This document shows, piece after piece, positions 42,931 to 50,189 of a DNA stretch of 64,000 nt. A model generated the notes under the pieces. It ran no database searches, was not told the DNA's origin, and worked only from the letters and a program-made list of their open reading frames with translations. The position numbers and the translations under genes are program-made. How positions within the stretch are numbered: position 1 is the stretch's first letter; each line of letters starts with the position of its first letter. Source of the stretch: JAWLHU01 sp049324875 (GTDB lineage: Bacteria; Bacillota; Sulfobacillia; Symbiobacteriales; Symbiobacteriaceae); NCBI GenBank assembly GCA_049324875.1, contig JBMONC010000053.1, positions 124,001-188,000 of the forward strand, given 5' to 3'.

Positions 42931-43933
42931 CGGCGGCCACCCCCTCGGCGAAGGCAGCCCTTGCGGCGGCGGACTCGGCCCCCGGGATCGATCCCTTCCC
43001 CTCGGTGATGTGGAGGAAGATCTCCTCCAGGTCCGCCTCCTTCTTGTTGACGGCCAGTACCTGAACGCCGGCCGACCGGAGGGCGTCCATCACCCCAAAG
43101 AGCGCCTCGCTCTCCTGCAGCAGCATCCGGAAGGTGGTCCCCCCGTTCTTCTCCCCGGGGATCACGGCGCCGTACCGGGCCAGCGCCGCCTCCGGCAGGG
43201 GGCCGCTGATCTTGAACTCGTACTCCTGCTGAGTGAACATCTGGATCAGGTTCTCCTTCTGGTCCAGCGCCCGCAGCTGCCCCCGGGTGATGATCGCCAC
43301 CCGCTGACAGAGCTCCTGCGCGACATCCAGTTGATGGGTGGTCAGCACCACCGTCCGCCCCTGCTCACGGCTCAGCTGGAGGACCCGCTCCTTCACCATG
43401 CGGGCCGCCTGCACGTCGAGGCCGAGGGTCGGCTCATCCAGGAGGATGATCTCCGGGTCGTGGATCAGGGCGCAGGCGATGGCCAGCTTCTGCTGCATGC
43501 CGCGGGAGAGCTGTTTGCCGATGGTGTTCCGCTTTTCCTCCAGATCGAAGAAGGCCAGCAGCTCGGGAATCCGGCGTTGGAGGACCGGGGAGGGGACCTC
43601 CTTCAGGGTGCCCCAATACCGCAGGTTCTCCAGCACCGTCAGGTCCCAGTAGATGTTCCGGTTCCCCTCCAGCACGGCGCCGACCCGCCGGAGAACCTCC
43701 GCCTGCTGCCGCTCGACATCGAGCCCCAGCACGCTGATTCGCCCGGCGTCGGGCCGCACCAGCCCCAGGATCATCTTGATCGTGGTGGTCTTTCCGGCCC
43801 CGTTGGGACCCAGGAAGGCGAGAATCTCGCCCTTCGTGACCGACAAGTTCAGCCCGTCCACCGCGCGGAACAGCTTCTTGTCGCTGCCCTGGTAAAGCTT
43901 CACCAGTTCCTCGATCTGAATGGCGATCGACAT
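42923..43933 (-). CDS. ABC transporter ATP-binding protein
   Basis: 336 residues. Walker A GPNGAGKTTTIKMI, Q-loop region, signature LSRGMQQKLAIAC, Walker B IILLDEPTLGLD and H-loop TTHQLDVA. The C-terminal 110 residues (YEFKISGPLPEAALARYG) are the usual accessory domain of ABC-2 exporters. A GC-rich hairpin (43959-43990) without a T-run lies in the gap upstream and may mark differential expression. Confidence 0.95.
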   Translation of the reverse strand: MSIAIQIEELVKLYQGSDKKLFRAVDGLNLSVTKGEILAFLGPNGAGKTTTIKMILGLVRPDAGRISVLGLDVERQQAEVLRRVGAVLEGNRNIYWDLTVLENLRYWGTLKEVPSPVLQRRIPELLAFFDLEEKRNTIGKQLSRGMQQKLAIACALIHDPEIILLDEPTLGLDVQAARMVKERVLQLSREQGRTVVLTTHQLDVAQELCQRVAIITRGQLRALDQKENLIQMFTQQEYEFKISGPLPEAALARYGAVIPGEKNGGTTFRMLLQESEALFGVMDALRSAGVQVLAVNKKEADLEEIFLHITEGKGSIPGAESAAARAAFAEGVAAGA

Positions 43934-44002
43934 CCTCGTTGCCCCCCTTGAACGACTCCGGGCGGGAGCCGGAGCTACCGACTCCCGCCCGCTCTGCTCA
44001 TG

Positions 44003-45067
44003 CTACTCGACCGAGACGGAGCCCAGACCCGTCCGGGCCCGCAGCGTCACCCGCACCGGCGCCGTCTCGTAGCCCTGGCTCCGGGCCACCACGTGCTTGT
44101 GCCCCGCATTCCGGTCCTGCCGCTCGTAGACCAGGTCGGTGCGGGCGATCCCCACGCTGCCCATGCCGGTCGAGGCGTCGACATAGAGCCCCGTCTCCCG
44201 GCTGAGCCGCCCGGTATCCACCGTGATGGAGCCGTTGCCGGTCTTCAGCTGGTGGGACTCGGAGCGGCGCCCCAGCGGGACCAGCTTGATCGAACCGTTG
44301 CCGGTATGCGCCTCCAAGTCGGCCACGTCGCCGTCCACCTCGATGGAGCCGTTGCCGGACTTCAGGTAGAGCCGGTCGGCACCGCCCCGCATGGTGATCC
44401 GGCCGTTGCCGCTGGTGGCGGTGCCGTCCAGCAGGGTGACCCCCTCGACGGAGATGTGGCCGTTGCCGGTCCGGCTCTCCAGCTTGTAGGCCTTCTCCTT
44501 CGGCAGGAAGAGCGTGACGTTGACCGCCAGGTCGGTCCAGTCGTAGCGCCGGTTGGTCTCCAGCTGGAAACCCTGCTCATCGGCGGTGACCAGATAGGCC
44601 TCGTGGGCCCGGCGGCGGGCCTCCTCCTCGGTCGCCCCGCGCGCCTTCACGAGAATCTGCGCCTTGTAGCCGGGCTGGTCCCAGCCCTTCAGCTCCACAT
44701 GGCCGTTGCCGGTGTAGATCCGGAGCGGCACCTGCTCCCCGGCGAACTGGCCGCTGATCTCCGCGGGGAACTCGTGCCGCGGCCCGGTCAGGGTCAGGTC
44801 CCCGAGGGCGCTGCTCACCCGTTCCACCACCTCCTCGATGAAGGCAGAGAAGCCGGAGCCCAGGTGGGCGGGCGAAGTGGGCGGGGCCGGCCGGGCGGGT
44901 GGGGCGGGCGGGGGTACGAAGCTGGACCCTCCCCGGTGCGAGGGCCCCGGCTGGGGGGGCGCCGCCTCCTTCCCGTCCAGCACCTTGAGCAGCTCTGCCG
45001 CCTCGGCGGCGGAGATCTTCTTCTCCGCCACCATCTGCAGGATCATCAGCCGTTCATCCTGTGACAT
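44003..45067 (-). CDS. SHOCT-like + DUF4097 protein
   Basis: 354 residues. Starts with the helical hairpin RLMILQMVAEKKISAAEAAE, then a Pro-rich linker (about 40-70), a folded region, and a DUF4097 beta-helix from about 200 on built of TGNGHI / SGNGRI / TGNGSI units. No signal peptide or membrane segment. Paralogue of the two other DUF4097 proteins of the operon, but with the hairpin N-terminal. Confidence 0.88.
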   Translation of the reverse strand: MSQDERLMILQMVAEKKISAAEAAELLKVLDGKEAAPPQPGPSHRGGSSFVPPPAPPARPAPPTSPAHLGSGFSAFIEEVVERVSSALGDLTLTGPRHEFPAEISGQFAGEQVPLRIYTGNGHVELKGWDQPGYKAQILVKARGATEEEARRRAHEAYLVTADEQGFQLETNRRYDWTDLAVNVTLFLPKEKAYKLESRTGNGHISVEGVTLLDGTATSGNGRITMRGGADRLYLKSGNGSIEVDGDVADLEAHTGNGSIKLVPLGRRSESHQLKTGNGSITVDTGRLSRETGLYVDASTGMGSVGIARTDLVYERQDRNAGHKHVVARSQGYETAPVRVTLRARTGLGSVSVE

Positions 45068-45073
45068 GCTCGG

Positions 45074-46291
45074 TTACCCCCTGTGCTCGTGGTGCAGGCG
45101 GATGTCGCCCGTCCCCACCCTGGCTTCGATCTGACCCTGACCACTGCCGTAGGTGCCGGTCACCCCGGGCTCGCCCCCGGGGGAGTCCCCCTGGGCGAGG
45201 GTGGTGGAGAGGTTCTGCTCCTGGAGGTCCACCTTTACGCTGCCCATCTTGGCGGCGAGGGTGTAGCGGAAGCCCGCATCCTCCGGCACGGTGATATCGA
45301 TGTCGCCCACCCTGGCGGCCAGCGACCAGGTGCTGATCTGCTGGTCGCCCCTCACCCGGAGGTCGCCCACCTTGGTCACCGCCTGCAGGTGTGTCCCCCG
45401 CGGCAGGCGGACCTTCAGGTCGATCCGGGTGTCCTTGAGGTGGATCACGCCGACAGCGGCGTAGGTCGGGCGCTCGATCTCGACCCGCACATCGGAGCCG
45501 GTCCGGACCAGGGCGATCTCGGTGGCGAGCGCCCGCTCGTTGGCGTCGGCCTCGTCGGCCCCCCAGACGGTCTTGTGCGCCTCGACCTCGATCTGGTCGC
45601 CCTCGTAGAACTCGACCTGGATATCGCCGATCTTGTTCTCAGCGATGAACCGGTCGCCGGGCTGGGCGGCCAGGGTGAGATGGCTGGTCCGCTGAATCGA
45701 GACCTTGTCGATATGGACGCCCATCTTCACGATGGTCTTCTTGATGAACGGGGGATGGTCGGCGTGGAGGCGGTGCTCCTCCCGCCCGACCCTTTCGGTG
45801 TCACGGTGGGCCCGCTCTGCATCGCGCCGGGCCCGCTCCGCCTCGCGCTCGGCCAGTTCGGCGTGCCGGCGGGCGATCCGCTCCGCCTTCTCCTGCAGGC
45901 GCATCTCCGCCCGCTCGGCGGCCCGCTTCGCCCGCTCCTCCATCTCGAGCGCTCGCTCCAGCGCCCGCTCGGTGGAGATGCGGATCCGCTCCTCAATCCG
46001 GCGTTTCAGCTGCTCCTGCCGCGCCTGGTCGTGCTTCAGCCTGTCCTCCAGGGTGCGGAAGGTCTCATCCAGCGCCTGCGTGGCCTCGCTGACGGCGTAG
46101 TCGATGACCCGGCCGAGGTTGGTCAGGCCATCGGCATTCCGGTCGCTCTTCTGGGCACCCTCGACGACCGTCTCCTGGGCGGTGCGCTCGCTCTCCTCAA
46201 TCGCCTGCAGAAGCGTCTCTGCCTCATCGGCACTGATCTTTCCGTCAGCGAGCATCTGCAGGATCATCTTCCGTTCTTCGCTCATGCTCAC
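45074..46291 (-). CDS. SHOCT-like + coiled-coil + DUF4097 protein
   Basis: 405 residues. N-terminal hairpin RKMILQMLADGKISADEAET, then a long charged coiled coil (about 70-180; EERAKRAAERAEMRLQEKAE, EREAERARRDAERAHRD) and a C-terminal DUF4097-like beta domain (FIAENKIGDIQVEFYEGD, GDLRVRGDQQ, RVGTGDIRLHHEH). GTG at 46291 or ATG at 46285. Cytoplasmic by appearance. The coiled coil suggests oligomerisation or a scaffold role. Confidence 0.87.
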   Translation of the reverse strand: MSMSEERKMILQMLADGKISADEAETLLQAIEESERTAQETVVEGAQKSDRNADGLTNLGRVIDYAVSEATQALDETFRTLEDRLKHDQARQEQLKRRIEERIRISTERALERALEMEERAKRAAERAEMRLQEKAERIARRHAELAEREAERARRDAERAHRDTERVGREEHRLHADHPPFIKKTIVKMGVHIDKVSIQRTSHLTLAAQPGDRFIAENKIGDIQVEFYEGDQIEVEAHKTVWGADEADANERALATEIALVRTGSDVRVEIERPTYAAVGVIHLKDTRIDLKVRLPRGTHLQAVTKVGDLRVRGDQQISTWSLAARVGDIDITVPEDAGFRYTLAAKMGSVKVDLQEQNLSTTLAQGDSPGGEPGVTGTYGSGQGQIEARVGTGDIRLHHEHRG

Positions 46292-46297
46292 ACCGTC

Positions 46298-46471
46298 CTA
46301 TCGATAAGTTCCGTAGGCGGTCAGTTGAAAGGTGCGGCGGGCTTCCTCCCGGGCCTGGTCGACCTCTTGCTCAAGGCGCTGCCAGGCCAGTTCCTGCTCC
46401 GCCCGGTCGATCTTGGGCTTAGGCGGAGTCCAGGTGATTGTCAGTCGCATGTAGCCAATCGCCAGGGTCAT
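46298..46471 (-). CDS. Small uncharacterised protein (57 aa)
   Basis: 57 residues with GGGGAGG 7 nt before the ATG, located between the DUF2089 gene and the coiled-coil DUF4097 gene, 6 nt upstream of the latter. MTLAIGYMRLTITWTPPKPK is followed by a charged helix (RAEQELAWQRLEQEVDQARE) and FQLTAYGTYR. Not recognised. The context makes it a real operon member. Confidence 0.78.
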   Translation of the reverse strand: MTLAIGYMRLTITWTPPKPKIDRAEQELAWQRLEQEVDQAREEARRTFQLTAYGTYR

Positions 46472-46487
46472 ACCAGGTCCTCCCCCT

Positions 46488-46880
46488 TTACAGGTTCTTC
46501 AGCAGCTTCACGGCCTCTTCCGATGTGATCTCGCCCCGGTTCAGCTGGTCGAGGATCTCCTTCCGCTTGGCCTGCTTGGCCCGGTTGGTCTCCTCCACCG
46601 CCGTCGGTTCCACCCGGTAGCCCAGCGCCTCCAGCACGGCGTCCAGCCGGCCGCGCACCGTGGGGTAGGAGATCCCGAGTTCCCGCTCGACCTCCTTGAT
46701 GTTGCCCCGGCTCTTGAGGAAGATCTCCACAAACTCCAGGTGCTCCTTGGAGAGCTGCGAGAACTTGCTCACCTCGAAGTGCCCCTCAATCGCCGTGTCG
46801 CAGTGCCTGCACCGCAGGCGGGTCACGGTCAACTCCCCTGTGCAGACGGGGCACCGGCTCGGCATCTTCCACTTCTGCAT
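46488..46880 (-). CDS. DUF2089 zinc-ribbon/HTH regulator with SHOCT-like tail
   Basis: 130 residues from ATG at 46880 (GAGG 8 nt upstream). Zinc ribbon CPVCTGELTVTRLRCRHCDT, a helix-turn-helix (KSRGNIKEVERELGISYPTV, RGRLDAVLEALG) and a C-terminal RKEILDQLNRGEITSEEAVK hairpin like that of its operon partners. Members of DUF2089 are predicted transcription regulators. As first gene of the operon it probably autoregulates it; two 21-bp dyads lie in the upstream region. Confidence 0.9.
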   Translation of the reverse strand: MQKWKMPSRCPVCTGELTVTRLRCRHCDTAIEGHFEVSKFSQLSKEHLEFVEIFLKSRGNIKEVERELGISYPTVRGRLDAVLEALGYRVEPTAVEETNRAKQAKRKEILDQLNRGEITSEEAVKLLKNL

Positions 46881-46930
46881 TCCCGTCACCTCTTTCCCCT
46901 CAAGCCATCACCTTAACATCTGTGAACCTG

Positions 46931-46951
46931 ACCCTTGATTTCTCTAAGGGT
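46931..46951. promoter_or_regulatory. 21-bp dyad 1 upstream of the DUF2089 operon
   Basis: ACCCTT-N9-AAGGGT (46931-46951), 50 bp before the DUF2089 start. A longer inverted repeat also links CCTGACCCTTGATTT (46927-46941) with AAATCAAGGTCAGG (47013-47026), with one bulged base. The whole 46890-47130 interval is unusually AT-rich for this genome. Confidence 0.4.
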
Positions 46952-47024
46952 GTGCTTTCAATTTGCATCTTACTCGCGCGTGGAAGCGGATGTCAAGGGC
47001 TTCCTCTTAAAAAAATCAAGGTCA

Positions 47025-47045
47025 GGGTTTGAGAATCTTAAACCC
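47025..47045. promoter_or_regulatory. 21-bp dyad 2 in the divergent DUF2089/HAD region
   Basis: GGGTTT-G-AGA-A-TCT-T-AAACCC: nine of ten base pairs match. Similar size to dyad 1 and located between the two divergent genes. Confidence 0.4.
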
Positions 47046-47130
47046 CGGCTTCAGATCTGCAAACCCACATCTTCAAACCGCTTCTCGTCGTCGTATCAAG
47101 GGACAGCCGTACAAGAAAGGGGGCCGCTGG

Positions 47131-47811
47131 ATGAGGGCAGCGCTGTTCGATGTCGGTGATACCCTGGTCCACAAGTGGGTGCACAAGCGGGACCGGTTCT
47201 GCTGGCTCTGTGAGCAGGCGGGGCTTACGGTGCCCCGAGGCCCTGCGGTTCGGCTCCGGGCGGCCCGGGCCACCGAGCGCTTCTTTCAGGCCCGTCAGGA
47301 GCACCCGGACAAGTTCACCGAGCCCTGGTGGATCGAGCATAACCGGATTGGCCTTGCCGCCCTGGGGCTGCCCGAAGAGGCGGCCACGAGGGTCCACCGG
47401 CTCGCCAGGGAACTGCCCGACAGCGACTGGATCGACCCGGAGGTCCTGCCGCTGCTCCGCCATCTGCGGGAGCGGGGCTTCCAGATCGGCCTCGTCTCCA
47501 ACTGGGACGGCACCCTGGTCGAGCGCTGCGCTGTCTGGGGGCTGACCCCCTACGTCGACTTCATCGGCGATTCGGAGGTCTATGGCTCGCCCAAGCCGGA
47601 CCCGGCCTTCTTCCACCACGTGCTGGAGCAGCTCGGGGTCGCCCCGGCTGAGGCCTTCCATGTGGGCGACAGTTGGGGGGCCGATGTAGTCGGCGCACGG
47701 GCTGCCGGGGTCACAGCTGTGCTCTTCGACCCGCTGGAGCAGGAGGAGCGGCCAGCGGATTATGTGATCCGCGACCTGACCGAGCTGTACGCCCTGATCG
47801 ACCGGTTATAA
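47131..47811 (+). CDS. HAD-family hydrolase
   Basis: 226 residues from ATG at 47131, with AAAGGGGG 7 nt upstream; a longer frame to 47029 is rejected. Motifs: LFDVGDTLVHKWV (nucleophile Asp), LVSNWDGTL, SPKPDPAFF (Lys) and VGDSWGADVVGARAAGV. A phosphatase of the L-2-haloacid dehalogenase/phosphoglycolate type; substrate unknown. Its stop codon lies inside a GGTTATAACC palindrome. Confidence 0.92.
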   Translation: MRAALFDVGDTLVHKWVHKRDRFCWLCEQAGLTVPRGPAVRLRAARATERFFQARQEHPDKFTEPWWIEHNRIGLAALGLPEEAATRVHRLARELPDSDWIDPEVLPLLRHLRERGFQIGLVSNWDGTLVERCAVWGLTPYVDFIGDSEVYGSPKPDPAFFHHVLEQLGVAPAEAFHVGDSWGADVVGARAAGVTAVLFDPLEQEERPADYVIRDLTELYALIDRL

Positions 47812-47845
47812 CCTGTGGTTTGAATATGGCTACCTGGTTATAACC
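47804..47845. promoter_or_regulatory. Two GGTTATAACC palindromes, 32 bp apart
   Basis: Identical perfect 10-bp palindromes at 47804-47813 and 47836-47845, on about the same face of the helix (three turns), just upstream of the thioredoxin-Lgt-like gene. They resemble a dimer-of-dimers operator; the second also contains a TATAAC that could serve as a -10. Confidence 0.45.
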
Positions 47846-47867
47846 TAAATTGGAGGAGGGTTCCCGG

Positions 47868-49109
47868 ATGCAAAGGCTCCTGCGCACCGCTCTGATCGCA
47901 ACATGGCTGGTGCTGCTGCTGGGCGGGGCCTTCCGCCCGCAGGGCTTCGATCCGGACAGCCCGCCCCGGCCCGACGTGGGCTACCCCGCCCCTGACCTGG
48001 AGGTGGTGGGACCCGACATGGAGCCGGTCAGGCTCTCCGACCTGCGGGGCAAGGCGGTCTTCCTCAACTTCTGGGCCTCCTGGTGCGGCCCGTGCCGGAT
48101 GGAGATGCCCGAGATCCAGCGCCTGCACGCGGATCTCCCTGCGGGAACGGCGATCCTGGCGGTCAACATGACCGCCCAGGAGGTGAGCCCGGAGGCGCCG
48201 CTGGGGTACATGGCGGCGCACGGCTTCACCTTCCCGGTCGCCCTCGACCCGTCGGGGCGAGCCGGCGAGGAGTTCTGGGCCCTCTCCCTGCCGACCAGCC
48301 TCTTCATCAGCCCGGACGGCATCATCACCGCCCGGATATCCGGCCCGCTCTCCTACCAGGCGATGCGGGACTACCTGGCGGCGGCCGCCTCCCTGCAGCC
48401 CGCCCCGGCCGGCGGCGCCGGTCCCCTGGGGAGCGAGCGGCTGCGGCTGCTCAGCCCCGGCGCCCACCTCCCCGACGTGCTGGCGCTGGGCCCTGCGGTG
48501 CTGCCGACCCGGGCGCTTTTCTGGCTGGCGGGGGCGGTGCTGGCCTACGGGCTGGCCGGGTGCTGGAGCCGGCGGGCCGGGCTTGATCCGGGCCTCGGCC
48601 AGGACCTGGTGCTCAACCTGGCGATCGGCGGGGTGCTCGGCGCCAAGCTGATCTATGTAGCGATCGACCCCGGCGCCTACCTCCGGAGCCCGAGCATGCT
48701 GCTCGCCTTCCCTTACGGCCCCCTCCTCCTGCCGGGGGCGGCGCTGGGCGGGCTGCTGCTGGCGGGCTGGGCGCTGCGGAAGCAGCCCGACCGGCTGGTG
48801 CTGCTGGACCAGACCGCTCCGGCGCTCCTGCTGGGCGGGGCGCTGGGCGCGGCCGGCTCCACCGGGCCGGGGGCGTGGGCGCTGGGCCCGCTCCTCCTGC
48901 TGGCCGGGCTGGCCGGCGCCTGGCTCCGCCGGCGCTCCGAGCGGCCGGGGGAGGCGGCGACCGCCGCGCTGCTCCTGGCAGCTCTTGCCCTGGTGCTGGC
49001 CGACCTGGCCCGGCCCGCCCAGGCCGCCGGGGGGGTCACCGGGCTGCAGCTGGCGGCAGCAGCCGTGGCCACCGGTGCCTGGTACTGGCAGCTCCGGACC
49101 CGCACCTGA
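47868..49109 (+). CDS. TlpA-type thioredoxin fused to Lgt-like membrane domain
   Basis: 413 residues from ATG at 47868 (GGAGG upstream). N-terminal membrane anchor (ALIATWLVLLLGG), then an extracytoplasmic TlpA/ResA thioredoxin domain (about 35-175) with the active site NFWASWCGPCRMEMPEIQ and cis-Pro LPTSLFIS. From about 215 on, six or so membrane helices resembling prolipoprotein diacylglyceryl transferase: GGVLGAKLIYVAIDPGAYL, LLLPGAALGGLLLAGWAL, LLDQTAPALLLGGALG. The catalytic Lgt signature (GR-GNF) is replaced by GAAGSTGPGAW, so Lgt activity is unlikely. Thiol-disulfide exchange at the outer face is the probable core function. Confidence 0.83.
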   Translation: MQRLLRTALIATWLVLLLGGAFRPQGFDPDSPPRPDVGYPAPDLEVVGPDMEPVRLSDLRGKAVFLNFWASWCGPCRMEMPEIQRLHADLPAGTAILAVNMTAQEVSPEAPLGYMAAHGFTFPVALDPSGRAGEEFWALSLPTSLFISPDGIITARISGPLSYQAMRDYLAAAASLQPAPAGGAGPLGSERLRLLSPGAHLPDVLALGPAVLPTRALFWLAGAVLAYGLAGCWSRRAGLDPGLGQDLVLNLAIGGVLGAKLIYVAIDPGAYLRSPSMLLAFPYGPLLLPGAALGGLLLAGWALRKQPDRLVLLDQTAPALLLGGALGAAGSTGPGAWALGPLLLLAGLAGAWLRRRSERPGEAATAALLLAALALVLADLARPAQAAGGVTGLQLAAAAVATGAWYWQLRTRT

Positions 49110-49112
49110 TCA

Positions 49113-49151
49113 GAGCCCGCGGGGCCGGTTCACCCCGCGGGCCCTTTTTTC
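49113..49151 (+). terminator. Rho-independent terminator
   Basis: GCCCGCGGGG (49115-49124) pairs with CCCCGCGGGC (49133-49142), followed by CCTTTTTT. Confidence 0.88.
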
Positions 49152-49172
49152 GGTTCGCAAGGAGGCGTTCGC

Positions 49173-49226
49173 ATGAACCGGCCCGAATATGTGCATGATA
49201 TTGTGCACACGGAAGGAGTCCTGTGA
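49173..49226 (+). CDS. 17-residue leader peptide before the nitroreductase
   Basis: ATG at 49173 has AAGGAGG 7 nt upstream; the peptide MNRPEYVHDIVHTEGVL ends in TGATG, overlapping the nitroreductase start by one base. The nitroreductase has its own AAGGAG inside this ORF. Such an arrangement suggests translational coupling or an attenuator-like leader. Existence of the peptide is inferred. Confidence 0.45.
   Translation: MNRPEYVHDIVHTEGVL
49190..49209. promoter_or_regulatory. Inverted repeat in the nitroreductase leader
   Basis: TGTGCA-TGATATTG-TGCACA lies 17 bp before the nitroreductase start codon and could be an operator or an RNA hairpin that masks the ribosome binding site. Confidence 0.4.
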
Positions 49227-49882
49227 TGGATCGATTCGCCCTGTTTCACGAGATCGTGCGGAGTCGCCGCTCCATCCGGCGGTGGCTGGACCAGCCGGTG
49301 CCCCGGGCCGACCTGGAGCGGATTCTGGACTGCGCCCGCCTCGCCCCATCGGACACCAACGCCCAGCCGTGGCACTTTACGGTGGTCACCGACCGGGTGC
49401 TGATCCGGGATCTGGAGCGCTCCACCCAGGGGCGGTTCGCCACCCTGGCGAAGCAGATGCTGGCCCGAGGCCGGCGGGATGCGGCCCGCAAGCTGAGGGT
49501 CTTCGAGAAGTACGCCGCCCACTTCGGCACCGCCCCCGCCGTGATCCTGATCAGCGGCGAGCCGTACGACTCCCGGTTCATGCGGGAGGTCTTCGTCGAG
49601 ATGATGAGCGAGGCGGAGGTGGCGAAGCTGCGGCAGGAGGAGTCGATCAAGTCGACCTCCCTGGCCACCATGAACCTGCTGCTGGCGGCCCATGCGCTGG
49701 GCTATGGGGCGGTGCCCATGACCGGTCCCGTCCTGGCCATCGCCCCTGAGCTGAAGGAGCGGCTCCGGGTGCCCGACCCGTTCCAGCCCCACCTGCTGGT
49801 CGCCCTTGGCGTTCCGGCGGGCGGGCCGCTCCCGACGGTGGGCCGGAAGAGCCTGGCCGAGGTCACCAGCTGGATCGAGTAG
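49226..49882 (+). CDS. Nitroreductase-family flavoprotein
   Basis: 218 residues from ATG at 49226. FMN-binding motifs: the N-terminal IVRSRRSIRRWLDQPVP, LAPSDTNAQPWHFTVV, and the C-terminal GYGAVPMTGPV and HLLVALGVPAGG. The family reduces nitro compounds, quinones or flavins with NAD(P)H. A leader peptide and inverted repeat precede it. Alternative frames add an extra Met at 49223. Confidence 0.92.
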   Translation: MDRFALFHEIVRSRRSIRRWLDQPVPRADLERILDCARLAPSDTNAQPWHFTVVTDRVLIRDLERSTQGRFATLAKQMLARGRRDAARKLRVFEKYAAHFGTAPAVILISGEPYDSRFMREVFVEMMSEAEVAKLRQEESIKSTSLATMNLLLAAHALGYGAVPMTGPVLAIAPELKERLRVPDPFQPHLLVALGVPAGGPLPTVGRKSLAEVTSWIE

Positions 49883-50061
49883 GGGCCCACGCTCTGGCCG
49901 TTCGTGCATTTTTCTGAAAGACTACCCGAATGGGGAGTAACCCATACCTGCGTCTTCTCGTAGAATCGAAGTGTAAAGAAATCCCCTCATCGCCCTTCTC
50001 ACCCGGGGGCGATCGGTTACCGCACCGGTTTTATAATGATCTATACGAATACCCCACCCAC

Positions 50062-50090
50062 AAGCCAGGGAGCCGTGCGCTCCCTGGCTT
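50062..50090 (+). terminator. Hairpin in the 49.9-50.2 kb intergenic region
   Basis: AAGCCAGGGAGC (50062-50073) pairs perfectly with GCTCCCTGGCTT (50079-50090). It could end the nitroreductase transcript 180 nt downstream of the stop. The remaining part of 49883-50117 contains an AT-rich TTTTATAATGATC but no gene was seen. Confidence 0.5.
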
Positions 50091-50117
50091 GCTTCGTTCC
50101 AGGCACGGGACGCTGTA

Positions 50118-50153
50118 CAAAGAAGGAACAGCCGGTCCACGCCGGACCGGCTG
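50118..50153 (-). terminator. Terminator after the deacetylase gene
   Basis: On the minus strand AGCCGGTCC (50152-50144) pairs with GGACCGGCT (50138-50130), followed by GTTCCTTCTTT. Confidence 0.82.
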
Positions 50154-50189
50154 CTGGCTCTGTCGCCGCCTATGGAAGCCATCCATCGA

